64,000 bases of DNA. Source: Cristatella mucedo (lineage: Eukaryota > Bryozoa > Phylactolaemata > Cristatellidae). Where the stretch lies: NCBI GenBank assembly GCA_009760855.2, contig WPIO01000049.1:1385001-1449000 (forward strand). Reading direction: 5' to 3'. This document shows positions 43,573-54,300 of the stretch, piece by piece. The notes beneath the pieces are model-generated. The model was given only the letters and a program-made list of their open reading frames with translations, was not told where the DNA came from and searched no databases. How positions within the stretch are numbered: the first letter of the stretch is position 1; each line of letters begins with the position of its first letter. The translations under genes and the position numbers were made by a program.

Positions 43573-43624
43573 GCGACGCTCACAACAAAAGAGCCTGGCT
43601 GCACAACAGACGAGCCGTGCCGGG

Positions 43625-44560
43625 CTATTTTGTCCGAGTGTCGGAATTTTGTTTTGGCAGTGCTATATGCTCTTCTTCCAAACAAACATACCGTGCACTC
43701 TTTTTCTCATTAGAGAAGTCTGGCATCAGTTCATTCGTATCTTCTTTTCGATCGAGTTTGAAAAGGCATTCATCAATGCTACTCACGAAGTGTCTCCAGC
43801 TGCACAACTCGGAGAACGTCTATTTCATCTAATGAAGAACTTTAGGCCACACACATAAGGCGGATCCAGGCTCGTCTGAACGGTATGACAATTGAACCGG
43901 CCTTTTCGGTTCAGGCTAGTATGATTGCGTCTCTAGCATTTGCTTCTGTTGCCGGGCTTGAACGAGGATTTAAACAACGCTCCATCTATACGAAACACAG
44001 CACTTCCAGGTGAATTGCACCCGATGCTGACATGGTTCGATGATGGTTCGATGATGGTTCGATGATGGTTCGATGATGGTTCGATGATGGTTCGATGATG
44101 GTTCGATGATGGTTCGATGATGGTTCGATGATGGTTCGATGATGGTTCGATGATGGTTCGAGGACAATCTTATTGGAAGAAATTCTTGGAAAAAAGCAAC
44201 ATAATCGACGGGTATCGATGTTTCTAGCACAACTTTGGAAGGCTTACGACCACGTTCTCAACGATCAGGATCGAACAAAAATAACCATGCAAAAGCTTCG
44301 CATTGACGTCTTCAAGCGGAGTTCGACGTGAAAAACCATCGATTTGGCGTTTCATCAGTGGGTTGAGGCAAATTCAGAAAAACCGAGATTTATTTTTACG
44401 AGCAATACGTGGCAGGTAATACCGGCGCATGAGCGAAACGAAGAAAATATCGACAAACAGATTACCGCATTTTGAACATTATCAGAACGTATGCAGATTG
44501 CGAAGTCATCGACGTTTATCTAGATTTACCGAGATTTATCTCACAACTTCCTGATGGGAA
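43625..44560 (+). pseudogene. MULE-type transposase relic
   Basis: Frame-shifted plus-strand pieces match MULE transposases: YALLPNKHTVHSFS (family: Y-LLPNK), FEKAFINATHEVSPAAQL (family: DFEKAAINA...FP-A), ERLFHLMKNF (family: CFFHL-QN), and near 44500 RILNIIRTYADCEVID (family: C-terminal RI-L...Y-----IDYLRGIAHN). Stops, shifts and the tandem array at 44032 make it a dead copy. The family name comes from remembered motifs. Confidence 0.55.
44032..44161. repeat. 11-bp tandem repeat, about 12 copies
   Basis: Unit ATGGTTCGATG repeated with almost no variation. It lies inside the MULE relic. Confidence 0.97.
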
Positions 44561-45029
44561 TAAGTACTCGCAATAAGCAATTACATTAATGCATTACAAA
44601 TGCATCTTACAATACATTTTTATATTTAATTATAATAAGTAACAGAATTATTATATTAATTAATGTGACAATAAAATTGATTGGATTTAATTTCGTTCTA
44701 TGGCTAATGTGTTGGACATTGACGAATTTAAAAATAGTTGTTTTTAGGGACCTAAGCGTTCTTTACCAATCTGTGCCGAGACCTATTATCTTACTCATAG
44801 AATAACTCAAGCGTGCGGCTAGACTAAGAGACTTTGCTCATCTAATTGGCGATGTGATCGTCATTACTCGAAGTTTACGCATCCTATTTAACAATTGGCT
44901 AAATTTTTGGAAAGTTTAATTAAGAAGAGTGCCTACACAGCTAGACATCACGTTTGATCCCTGTATAAGATTAGTGAATGTCGACCACGGTGGCTTCCTA
45001 AAAGTTTAACTAGCTCCCACGTTCTGTCT
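44561..45029. other. AT-rich sequence, nothing recognised
   Basis: TATTTAATTATAATAAG-type sequence and further unrecognised DNA. Confidence 0.4.
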
Positions 45030-45382
45030 AGGCAGGACGACAGCGATTCCGTTTTAGCTGCTGGCTACTCGGGGAAAAAAGAGAGCCTTTCGGCCTCTGC
45101 AGCTGATGATGGATGGATGCGTCTGCACAAAGGCACAAAGTATAAGCATCCCAGAGCTTCAGCCTTCAGCGTCTCTCCTTTGCTCGTGGCTTTTGCTGCG
45201 ATGTGTCCCAGTAGATAAACGGAGATAAACAGAGAAAAGTTGCTACTCTGACCCACAAGGTTCACCTTCAGGCTTGACTCCATCATGCGTAGCTGAACTT
45301 CTGCACCAGTCTCAGCCTCCGCGTGACTATGGGTCCTCTATGGAAAATAAACTACCTGTTCCATTCCTGCGCTTAAAGACCA

Positions 45383-45640
45383 CCAATAATAGTAAAAATA
45401 TTAATACATTTGTATAGCGCCCTCATATAACTGAATCTCTTTCTAGGCACTTTAAAGATATGCTGCATACAAAGCATTACCAAATATCTTGTGCCAATAT
45501 CCGCAAGCAGCAGACATTGTGTAAGCAGGTATATGCATACGAAGGACAAATCACAAAGACTGGCGAAGGAGTTATTATTCTACCCGTCCTAGATGGCGGA
45601 ATTCGCGTCCACAATCATTTGACGCCGACACCCACTATCC
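45383..45640 (-). mobile_element. LINE-A 3' end nested in LINE-B
   Basis: Reversed LINE-A tail and 3' UTR with GAAGGACAAATCACAAAGAC at its inner end, comparable with the GGACTAATCACAGGGACT word of the 5.8 kb copy. Confidence 0.65.
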
Positions 45641-45784
45641 TGCTGCCGACTGTGGCACATCCTTTACACACGTCCTGAGCTGCCTCGACCTCGCTGCTTC
45701 GCACTTCATCGGCTGCATCACTGCTAACTACGCTTGTCACTTTTTTTTCTTTGTAGCGGGGCGGGATTGAGTCTGTTGGCTACC

Positions 45785-45836
45785 GTGTGCGTGTGTGCGT
45801 GTGCGCGTGTGCGTGTGTGCGTGTGCGCGTGTGTAC
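45785..45836. repeat. (GT)n/(GC) microsatellite
   Basis: GTGTGCGTGTGCGC repeats inside the LINE-B 3' region; capable of Z-DNA. Confidence 0.9.
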
Positions 45837-45930
45837 AGAAAGCTTCTTAGGCTATGAGTGCACTGTAGAAAACTCTCCTGCGTAATATTCACTTAGTCTT
45901 TTTGACCTTGTGGAGTTGTAGGCTGAGATA

Positions 45931-46811
45931 AATTGCATTACATTGCACATGCTTTGTATATCAGCAGAGTCTCGAGACATGCAACGATTCAGATGTCACT
46001 AAGTGAACTAATGGTTGGGCTCAGGATACCCCGAGTCCCAATGCCACATCTCATTGTAATCTACCCCAACGCGAAGTACCGACTGCTTGCAATGTGACGC
46101 AAGAAAATTGTATGGCAGTGACAGCTTCATGACAGCTTGGCAATTGTTGGGACAATAGCCAGCGACGCCAACGTTGAATGAAAGTCACCGAAGTTGAAGC
46201 TGCTGGGAACAGCAAGACGTCGCACATCCTGTGACAGGAGATAAGAAGCCTCGACGAGAAGCGAGCCTCAGTTTCGACGCGTCTTCGCCCCGCTCCGCTC
46301 TGTTTGCTCCCGGCTCCGCCCATCTCTGCGCTAGCGATACCCGAGGTCGACCTTGAGATCGCGCTGGAGAGCGTCCCACATGTAGTCGGACGCTCGCCAA
46401 TTTGATCACTGTTCGCATGAATGCTCAGTGAGTAGGAAGTGAGTAGGAAGACAGACTTAGAGCCAGAGCCAGTCTTAGAGGAAGCCGTGTAAACCTCCTA
46501 CCAAAAGGAAGGCCGAAGTAAGAATCAAGCAGGTAGGAAGCAGGCAGGAAAAAAGACTTCCGCGTAAACCTAGCCAAACCAGCCGTCGATTGCTTTGCAT
46601 AGGCTCTGAAACGATCGTGCCCGTCGCTGCAACGCGCACACTCACCGTTTCGTCGCTGGCTATGACGGCATTGTTAGCTCAGTTCGCAAAGCGGCAAAGT
46701 CGAGCACAACGACTGCTGCTAGCTCGTCAGTCTCTTTGGCGTCTAACTTTACGGGACCTTAAAAAGATTCGTGTACGCTCCGCAGCCTCCGCGGCTCCGA
46801 TGAAACCCATC
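45931..46811. other. Mixed sequence, no gene recognised
   Basis: A GC-rich part at 46200-46420 and short repeats of AGTAGGAAG type at 46430-46550. Open frames lack domains. Confidence 0.4.
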
Positions 46812-46950
46812 TTATATAGTTCATTTTTATAGCGCCTCAAGAGAACTTAATCTCTATTCATGCGTTTCACATAAGTCTCGGGGCTCGAGCCCGCGACCTC
46901 AGCCAGACCTTGGTCGGGGCGAGCACCTTAACCGCTGGGCCAAACCAGCT
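46812..46950 (-). mobile_element. SINE-A copy
   Basis: Plus-strand order: TATATAGTTCATTTTTATAG, CTCAAGAGAACTTAATCTCT, GGGGCTCGAGCCCGCGACCT (B-box region), GAGCACCTTAACCGCTGGGC (A-box region). Confidence 0.88.
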
Positions 46951-47399
46951 TCAACGGGGACCAATCATTTACCTCGAAGTGTCAAACAAATATTTCTTAA
47001 CCCCAAAGTGTCAAAACCTATTAAGGAAGCGTTGTCTAAAAGCGCCAAGCAAAAAATAGCGACCGCGGGATCGAGCGTCAGAGAACGTCAGAGAATGTCA
47101 TTGGCTTTCAAAGGTATAAGCTGCTTTCAGGTTTGGTACTCGAGTTTATGGTGACTATTTTTTAATGAATCTGCACGGAGAAGCAAGATTGAACTCGAGG
47201 CTGCCAGCTCCGTCTACGCGCAGCCTGCGAGTTGTCGGCAGTCATTAGGCATTAGCCGTCTGCGAAGAACGCTTACGTTTGAGTGTCGTTATTTGGACCC
47301 GGTTTGTCAATTTAGGAGTCTTGTTTCGACACTTGGCAATATCTTCGAGTTAGGAGCGCCGCTCAGTTATGTCCTGCTCCTCGGCGAGTGCCAAGTGGT
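46951..47399. other. Unique sequence, nothing recognised
   Basis: No coding block or repeat identified. Confidence 0.4.
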
Positions 47400-47409
47400 T
47401 CAGTTTGCG

Positions 47410-48015
47410 AATCGTTAAGTAAAATAGTAGTAAAAGTATCTCTGCATAGCATCCTAACAAAACCAAGTAGTCTCTCTTTCTAAGCGCTTTGCATATGCTA
47501 GAAAGGAAGCGTGCGAAAATTGGCCAGTTATAACATGCACAGCGAGTGAGCACAGTGAGTCCAGTAATAACATGCACAGCGAGTGAGCACAGTGAGTCCA
47601 GTAATAACATGCACTGCGTCAGCACAAAGCAGAAGCACAAAGATCAATTCTCGAAGACAACGCTCTGAAGAACCGGTTGGTTTGGAGCTTCTTTTTAAAT
47701 GTCGTCAAGTCAGAGGATTTCGTGACGTCAGTCGGATGTGAGTGAGTTTGCCTGCTTTGAGATCAGACAACCCGAAGGCTCCGAAGGATTTGAGGTTGGT
47801 CTGAGGCGCAGCTAAATGACTTGCCCCAGAGGAGCCTGTGGAACGATAAGAAGCCTGTGGAACGACAACAGGGAAATAGCTCAGATAGATCATGGCCGAA
47901 TCAAAGAATGAAGGGACAAGTTAGTGACACAACCTCAAAAGCGATACGTCATTTGCTGCGGAAGCCTTATGTAGGTCACGTTCGGAAATGTGGCAACTTC
48001 GCCGCCGTTCGCGAT
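47410..48015 (-). mobile_element. LINE-A 3' fragment with internal 40-bp duplication
   Basis: Reversed tail (GTAGTCTCTCTTTCTAAGCG), 3' UTR and reverse transcriptase end. AACATGCACAGCGAGTGAGC and following bases occur twice at about 47530-47610, a local tandem duplication. Confidence 0.6.
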
Positions 48016-48848
<833 letters not shown>

Positions 48849-48929
48849 GGCCATAAGAATCGCCAAACGCATGATAGGCTTCCATACCTGCGCCGACGAT
48901 GCACAGCCCTACCCTTTGACCCTTGAAAT

Positions 48930-49290
48930 GTATCTCACCCTGTAACTCCACAAAGCCACAAAGGCTATCTAGGTGTTACCCGGGAGAGTTGTGTATAGCG
49001 CACTCACGGCCTAATCGGCTTTCGGTACGCATGGTGAGTCGTAATGGCTCACTAGGTAAGGCGGTTGCTTTTCACGACCTTGGCCCCGAGGTCGTGGGTT
49101 CGAATCCTGTGGTGGGCGATCCCTTATCGCCACTGCAAGCGGTGGTGATAGCCGTAAAGGCTCTTCTGTCGCTATACAAAAAGAGGCTGTTAAATCAGCT
49201 AGTATTTTTTTTTATTAGGTAGCCAACAGACTTCATCTCACCCAACAAAGAGAAAGTGGGAAGCATAGCAGAGTCAAGGCAAGGCACTCG
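48930..49290 (-). mobile_element. LINE-B 3' UTR split by a SINE-B insertion
   Basis: Left part 48935-49031 (CCTGTAACTCCACAAAGCCA, GGGAGAGTTGTGTATAGCGC, CGGTACGCATG) and right part 49217-49290 (GTAGCCAACAGACTTCATCT) are the two halves of one LINE-B end, by comparison with the 24.4 kb copy. Confidence 0.75.
49032..49216 (+). mobile_element. SINE-B copy, well preserved
   Basis: A-box-like TAATGGCTCACTAGGTAAGG, perfect B box GGTTCGAATCC at 49097-49107, then GTGGGCGATCCCTTATCGCC, GATAGCCGTAAAGGCTCTTC, AAAAGAGGCTGTTAAATCAG and a T run. Inserted in LINE-B. Confidence 0.9.
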
Positions 49291-49437
49291 CTTCTTCTTC
49301 GCCCCAAAGTCGCTGGTTTCGAATCTTGCAGCGGGGGATCCTCTATTGCCAAACGCAAGCGGTGGCAGTAACCTTTCAGGCTCCTGTGCCGCTTGTGCAA
49401 ATGAGGCTGTTAAATCAGCAGATGTTTTTTCCACTTC
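49270..49437 (+). mobile_element. Second SINE-B copy, degraded
   Basis: GGTTTCGAATCTTGCAGCGG, GCAAGCGGTGGCAGTAACCT and AATGAGGCTGTTAAATCAGC line up with the copy 240 bases to the left. Confidence 0.75.
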
Positions 49438-50036
49438 TCAGCCTCGCTCTCCTAACGCGACTCTAGCGCTTCCGTTGCGACAGCGACGATATTAGCGCTT
49501 GGATGGCCATCAACTTCCTGAAGCGAAGCAACAACAATAAGCTACAATTAGCCAGATGGCTATACAAAACTCTGCGGTCACTTTTCAAGTTGGCAAGATG
49601 GCTCACTCTCAAGAGTTGCTCATTGAAAACTTCGCTACTGCTGTAGCTCCGCACGAGCCTAGCTGAGCCGACCCCGTAATGTAGTAATGTTGACTATTTT
49701 CAAGTGTTGTATTCAGCATTTGAGATATCGACTTCGATTACCACACGACTGGATGAAAATGTATTACCATTTAAGCCTATTTTGTTCGCAGGGCGCGTGC
49801 GACTCGGAACTACGGTGCATGGTCAAAGGTCAAACTTACAGTTGCCCTCATTGCCTTTATTAAAGTTCAGACAGAAGTAGCGCGATTTTCAGACTAACCT
49901 GCGGCCATATTTAGGAACAGTGTGCAATGGCTTGAAATTACCTACAATTGCGAGTCAAAACAGTTGCAGTTAGCTGGTTTCATGGAAATCTAAAAGTTCG
50001 CTAGCCATTGCGATAGGTTGGCCTCATTTCATAGAG

Positions 50037-50071
<35 letters not shown>

Positions 50072-50830
50072 TGGCTGTCAAAAAGGTTGTCTAAATTAAG
50101 TTCTTAAGAGTGCACTTCCGATCAAAAGTGCGCAGTTGCGACTTTACAGGCAAAATATTTTCAACCCAATAAGATTCACGGTCGCATCTCAGGACCTCTC
50201 CAGCTGGGAAATGCCTCTTCAGAATTGTTGGCCTTTTACACGACAGAGCCAGCGTTCATTAAGCTCTTTTTGAATGCCTGGTGGTATTTCATTCGCAAGA
50301 GAAACACTGTCGTTATTGAGAAAAATACACCTCTTCGGTAGCTCAAAGCTGGTCACCCAATAAAGGACTCGTTGGATTCCGAAGGTCAAATGTGACTAGC
50401 TCGGTGAGTGTCAGTTGCATTTAGGCGCTGTGTAAGAGCGAGCTAGCTACGGCCGACGGATGCTACACAATTCCAATAAGAATTTTAAGACGCCCCGGGT
50501 AAATCTGGCTCGCGCGGTAACGCAATGCGTTCATTCGTCATCATCTGTATTAAAAAAAATAAGTATACAATAAAATAAGTAATAAAATAATAAAAACAGA
50601 CTGCGCGAGCGGCGCAGACGGAAGCCCGAGACGATTTGACTGTCCGCCGGGAGAATAGTCCAGAAGTTAACCGTACCTCAGAGACGTCCTAGGAGCCAGT
50701 AGATTTGCACGTTCTCTTCGCTGGCCGAACGAATGAGGGACGCCCATCAAACCGGCACCAGTAAGTAGATCGCCAAAGCTGCGAGCCAAACTGGAAGCTC
50801 CCTTTTTGAAGCGAATGAAAGGAGAAGAAA
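49438..50830. other. No gene recognised
   Basis: Unique sequence with a (GA)n run at 50035-50075 and an AAAATAA-rich stretch at 50550-50600. Confidence 0.4.
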
Positions 50831-50834
50831 TGGC

Positions 50835-51129
50835 GATGCTGTGTCAGCTTGCGGAGCACCTTCACGAGAGGTCGCAGTTTCCTCGCCGGTAGCGGACGTA
50901 CCTCGGCATCCCGTGTCTTCTGTTAAGTGCAAGCATCCTTTAGCTAGTTGTAAGTGCAGCCAGGAGTACATTCGGCCGAGCCAGTTTGCAGCGACCCGAC
51001 AGCAACAGCCGCCGCCGCCGCCGCGAAGCCTACGCCCAGCGCCCAACGTTTTCGCCAGCACGCGCGCCTTCCGAGACACTGGCGGAGGACTGAGCGACCA
51101 TCCGCCTTCCCTCACGCCGATCGGCTCTC
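50835..51129 (+). promoter_or_regulatory. LIPT2 5' flank, CpG-rich
   Basis: GC-rich, with GCCGCCGCCGCCGCG near 51010, directly upstream of the LIPT2 start. Probably holds the promoter and 5' UTR. No TATA box was seen. A minus-strand open frame here (50747-51115) has no support. Confidence 0.35.
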
Positions 51130-51319
51130 ATGGCGCCCTCGATTATTCGAGTCATCAACCTCGGACGTCAACACTACCGCGATGCTCTAGCCATACAGGA
51201 GAGGTGCCGCAAGCGAGTGATAGAAAGAGCGCACGCCTCTGCGCGACCGCACGGCTTGCCCGCTTCGCACTTCGGCGGGTACGTGATCTTGGTGGAGCAC
51301 CACCCCGTGTACACTCTAG
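51130..51319 (+). CDS. LIPT2: LIPT2 exon 1
   Basis: Encodes MAPSIIRVINLGRQHYRDAL to GGYVILVEHHPVYTL and ends at CTAG|GTGAGG in phase 1. Confidence 0.93.
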
Positions 51320-54300
51320 GTGAGGCTGTTGGAGATCTCGCTCTCTGCTCTGCGAGCTTCGCGAATCGTCATTTTGATAGAAAAAACGGAAGCAAACATG
51401 ACAAGACCGATCGCCGCAGCTGAGCGAGCGAGCGGGTGGCTCTGAGACGGTGCCTTGGCCCTGCCGTCGCATAGCCGCATAGCTTCTAGCTGATTTCATT
51501 GAGCTCGCCCGTGGCTGGACCGACTTCCGCGGGGTCGACCGCTCGATCGTTATCCGCCTGTCGCCTGCGCTGGGATCGCGATCTTCGAGCTCGGAGCCTT
51601 GATGCCGCACGTCGCCCCACGGTGGAAGCCTCGCTCGCTAGTCGATCGGGTCGTGGCCCGACAGAGCGGCTGCCGGCCCCCCCCCCGGGCATCGCGCTGA
51701 GCCGCTCGTGCACTGCTGCCGCGAGCAGATATCATCCGCTCGAGGCGTGTCTCTCTCGTCGTTTAAGCGCTTCCGTGCGGCAGTCCCCTCCGTGCTTTCA
51801 TCGCGAGCTGGTTTGGTCCAGCGGTTAAGGTGCTCGCCCTGGGGACCGAGGTCTGGCTGAGGTCGCGGGCTCGAGTCCCGAGACATATGTGAAGCGCTTG
51901 AAAAGAGATTAAGTTCTCTTAGGGCGCTATACAAATTAATGATATATTTTGACTTTGCTATGCAGCCGTATTGCACGAGTTCGTGACATGAGCCCATCGA
52001 AATGTATGCTGTCGCCGCCGATACACGGTCTGTGGAGGGGGCTTAGCACTTGCTGCCCCGAAATCAAGCAAACTCCACAGTCAAATCTGCCTACTTTCAG
52101 CTACATAATGCTAAAATTCGGGCCTGTTTAGATAAGGATACCACGTCTAAGTTGGTCCATGTATTCGTGACATCCCGTCTTGACTTCTGTAACTCACTTG
52201 CTTGCTGGCCTACCAGCATGTGCAATCAGGCGATGACAGCTGGTGCAAAACTCTGTGCAGCTAGGAGGCTTGTCTGTCGTGAGCGTCACAGTTGCCACAT
52301 CACACCACTTCTCGCCGATATGCACTTGCTACCAGTCAAGCAATGCATCGACTTCAAGGTTTTATCGCTCACTTTTAGGTCACTTCATTCTTTGGCTCCA
52401 GCCTATCTCTCAGATCTACTCCCCCATCAGGCCAAGCATCGTACCACCCACTTTTCGGAATCCAACAGTTTACCAATACCTCGTACAAACCTCAAATCCT
52501 TTGGAGACCGTGCATTTAGCTCGTATGCTCCCAAAGCCTGGAACTCCCTCCCAACTTGCATCAGAACGTCCCCTGACTTGACCACATTTAAAAAGAACCT
52601 AAAACACACCTGTTTAGGGCAGCAATTAGTGGGTCCCTGTGATTCGTCCTTGATGTGCTTATGGGTGCTGATACTGTGCATACTACCACTAACCACATTT
52701 GCATGCTGACCCTGTGCATGTCACCCCTAACCATGTTATTCATGTTGTTCATCAAGCATGATATTGTTCACCATTCAATTGTGTTTCCCTGTGCAGCAAA
52801 TGTAAAGCGCCTAGAAAGAGATTGAGTTCTCTAAGGGTGCTTTATCAAGTGCATTATTATTATTAAGCTGATTGCTGGGCTCGCTGTGACTTTGCTATAT
52901 TAAGCTCCCAATTCTGACTATCGGAAATGGGATGCTTAGCCTGTGGGAGTTAGAGCAAGCGGGTGAGCACTAGACTAATAATTAGCATTATATAAACCAT
53001 TGCCACCAATTTGGTGATGCTTTCTATACGGCATCTGTAAAGTGCCTAGAAAGAGATTCAGTTCTCTGAGGGTGCTATACACATGTATTATCATTAATAG
53101 AGTATAATATAGCATAGTATACAGTATTTGTAATATTATAATATACTCATGTTATGCTTATCAATCTAGTGCTCATCCGTGTGTTCCAACTTCCACAGTC
53201 ACAATGCATTCAAACTGGGCCGAGGTTCGAGTAGAACTTGACCTTTGCCCTTTGTTTGAGTAGAGCTTGACCTTTGCCCTTTGTTCGAGTAGAGCTTGAC
53301 CTGGTAAAGTTGACAGAAAGTGTCATTCGATTTCTGTGAACTGACTGTGCACGCACCGAGTGCATGAAATGCACACAGAGCTGTAGCTTCGTCAGCGCTG
53401 AGCACTGAGGCACTGAGCCGGCGTTGACAGATCCGCGCGCAGACAGAGCTGATGGAGTGGCAGGTCGCCCGTGCTGTTCCAGCTCAGTCAGAGACAGCTT
53501 CGGTACTAGATTGCAATTTGATAATGGGTAGCAGTCTGGACTGGGAACGTTCGCTGTGGGAACGTTTGCTGTGGGAATAGCTTATGTGCACACCCATGAC
53601 GTCGTCGGCCGACCTGCTGCAAGATTACTTCGATCAGCATGGACCGTGCTCCGTTACTATTCTCTGGGCTTTATTAATAGATATAATGGCTTCTTATTGG
53701 GACGGTGCAATGGTCGGACCGATGGCCAGGAGATACCCGGGGCACATATTGTTGTCCACGACCGGTGATATTGGTGTACTTGTCTCATAGCAGGCATATC
53801 TTGCATGCTGGCCCCCATAGTTATGATGCTGAAATTCAAGCAGCAATAAATAAATCCTAGCTGATTAAACAGCCTCTTTTTGTATAGCTGCCTTTACGGC
53901 TATCCCCACCGCTTGCAGTGACGATAAAGGATCGCCCACTGCAGGAATCGAACCCACGACCTCAGGACCAAGGTCGTGAAAGCAACCGCCTTACCTAGTG
54001 TGCCATCACGGCTCACCTGTCGCCAGCCGATTTTGATTTTGGTATGCTAGGGTCCAGAATGTCAGCTGCCGCCCGGCTAGTCTCGTCTCTGTTGTATTTT
54101 CTCGCGTTACATAGCGCTGTGCTAATGTGGGTGGCTGCTTTCTTAATTTGCTGTGCTGTGCATGTGCCTGCACGAGGGCATACGTTTGTGTTTGCGCTTA
54201 AGCTCACACGTGTGCTTGCATTACGTATATTGTGCATTTGTAATGCATAGGAGAGTGCTCATGAAAATGTGCATGCACGTGCAGGTGTGCATGCATGCCC

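Larger units (their letters stand above)
42608..43605 (-). mobile_element. LINE-A copy interrupted by other insertions
   Basis: The tail lies at 42608-42680 (AATAATAATAATAACTTTG, then TTAATCTCTTTCTAGGCACT), and reversed reverse transcriptase sequence runs through 43160-43605. The coding part is broken by a reversed LINE-A tail at about 43363-43490 and by a 47-base plus-strand tail at 43526-43572. Positions 42850-43150 do not match the family and may be another insertion. Confidence 0.7.
45055..45930 (+). mobile_element. LINE-B copy with a LINE-A insertion
   Basis: Starts at a reverse transcriptase segment like that at 4.2 kb (AAAGTTGCTACTCTGACCCA, GTAGCTGAACTTCTGCACCA). It is broken at about 45380-45640 by a reversed LINE-A 3' end (ATTAATACATTTGTATAGCG, CTGAATCTCTTTCTAGGCAC), resumes with GCTGCCGACTGTGGCACATC and ends in the LINE-B 3' UTR (GTAGAAAACTCTCCTGCG, GGAGTTGTAGGCTGAGATA). 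Confidence 0.65.

Noticed and set aside
49032..49216. tRNA gene (good A and B boxes)
   Set aside because: No foldable acceptor stem with a proper anticodon arm was seen, and the same sequence with a common tail recurs at 28.3, 49.3 and 53.9 kb, so it is a SINE.
50747..51115. Minus-strand open frame upstream of LIPT2
   Set aside because: Sits in the CpG-rich LIPT2 5' flank; no conserved motif.
51805..51948. tRNA gene
   Set aside because: A LINE-like tail follows the B box and many copies exist; SINE-A.
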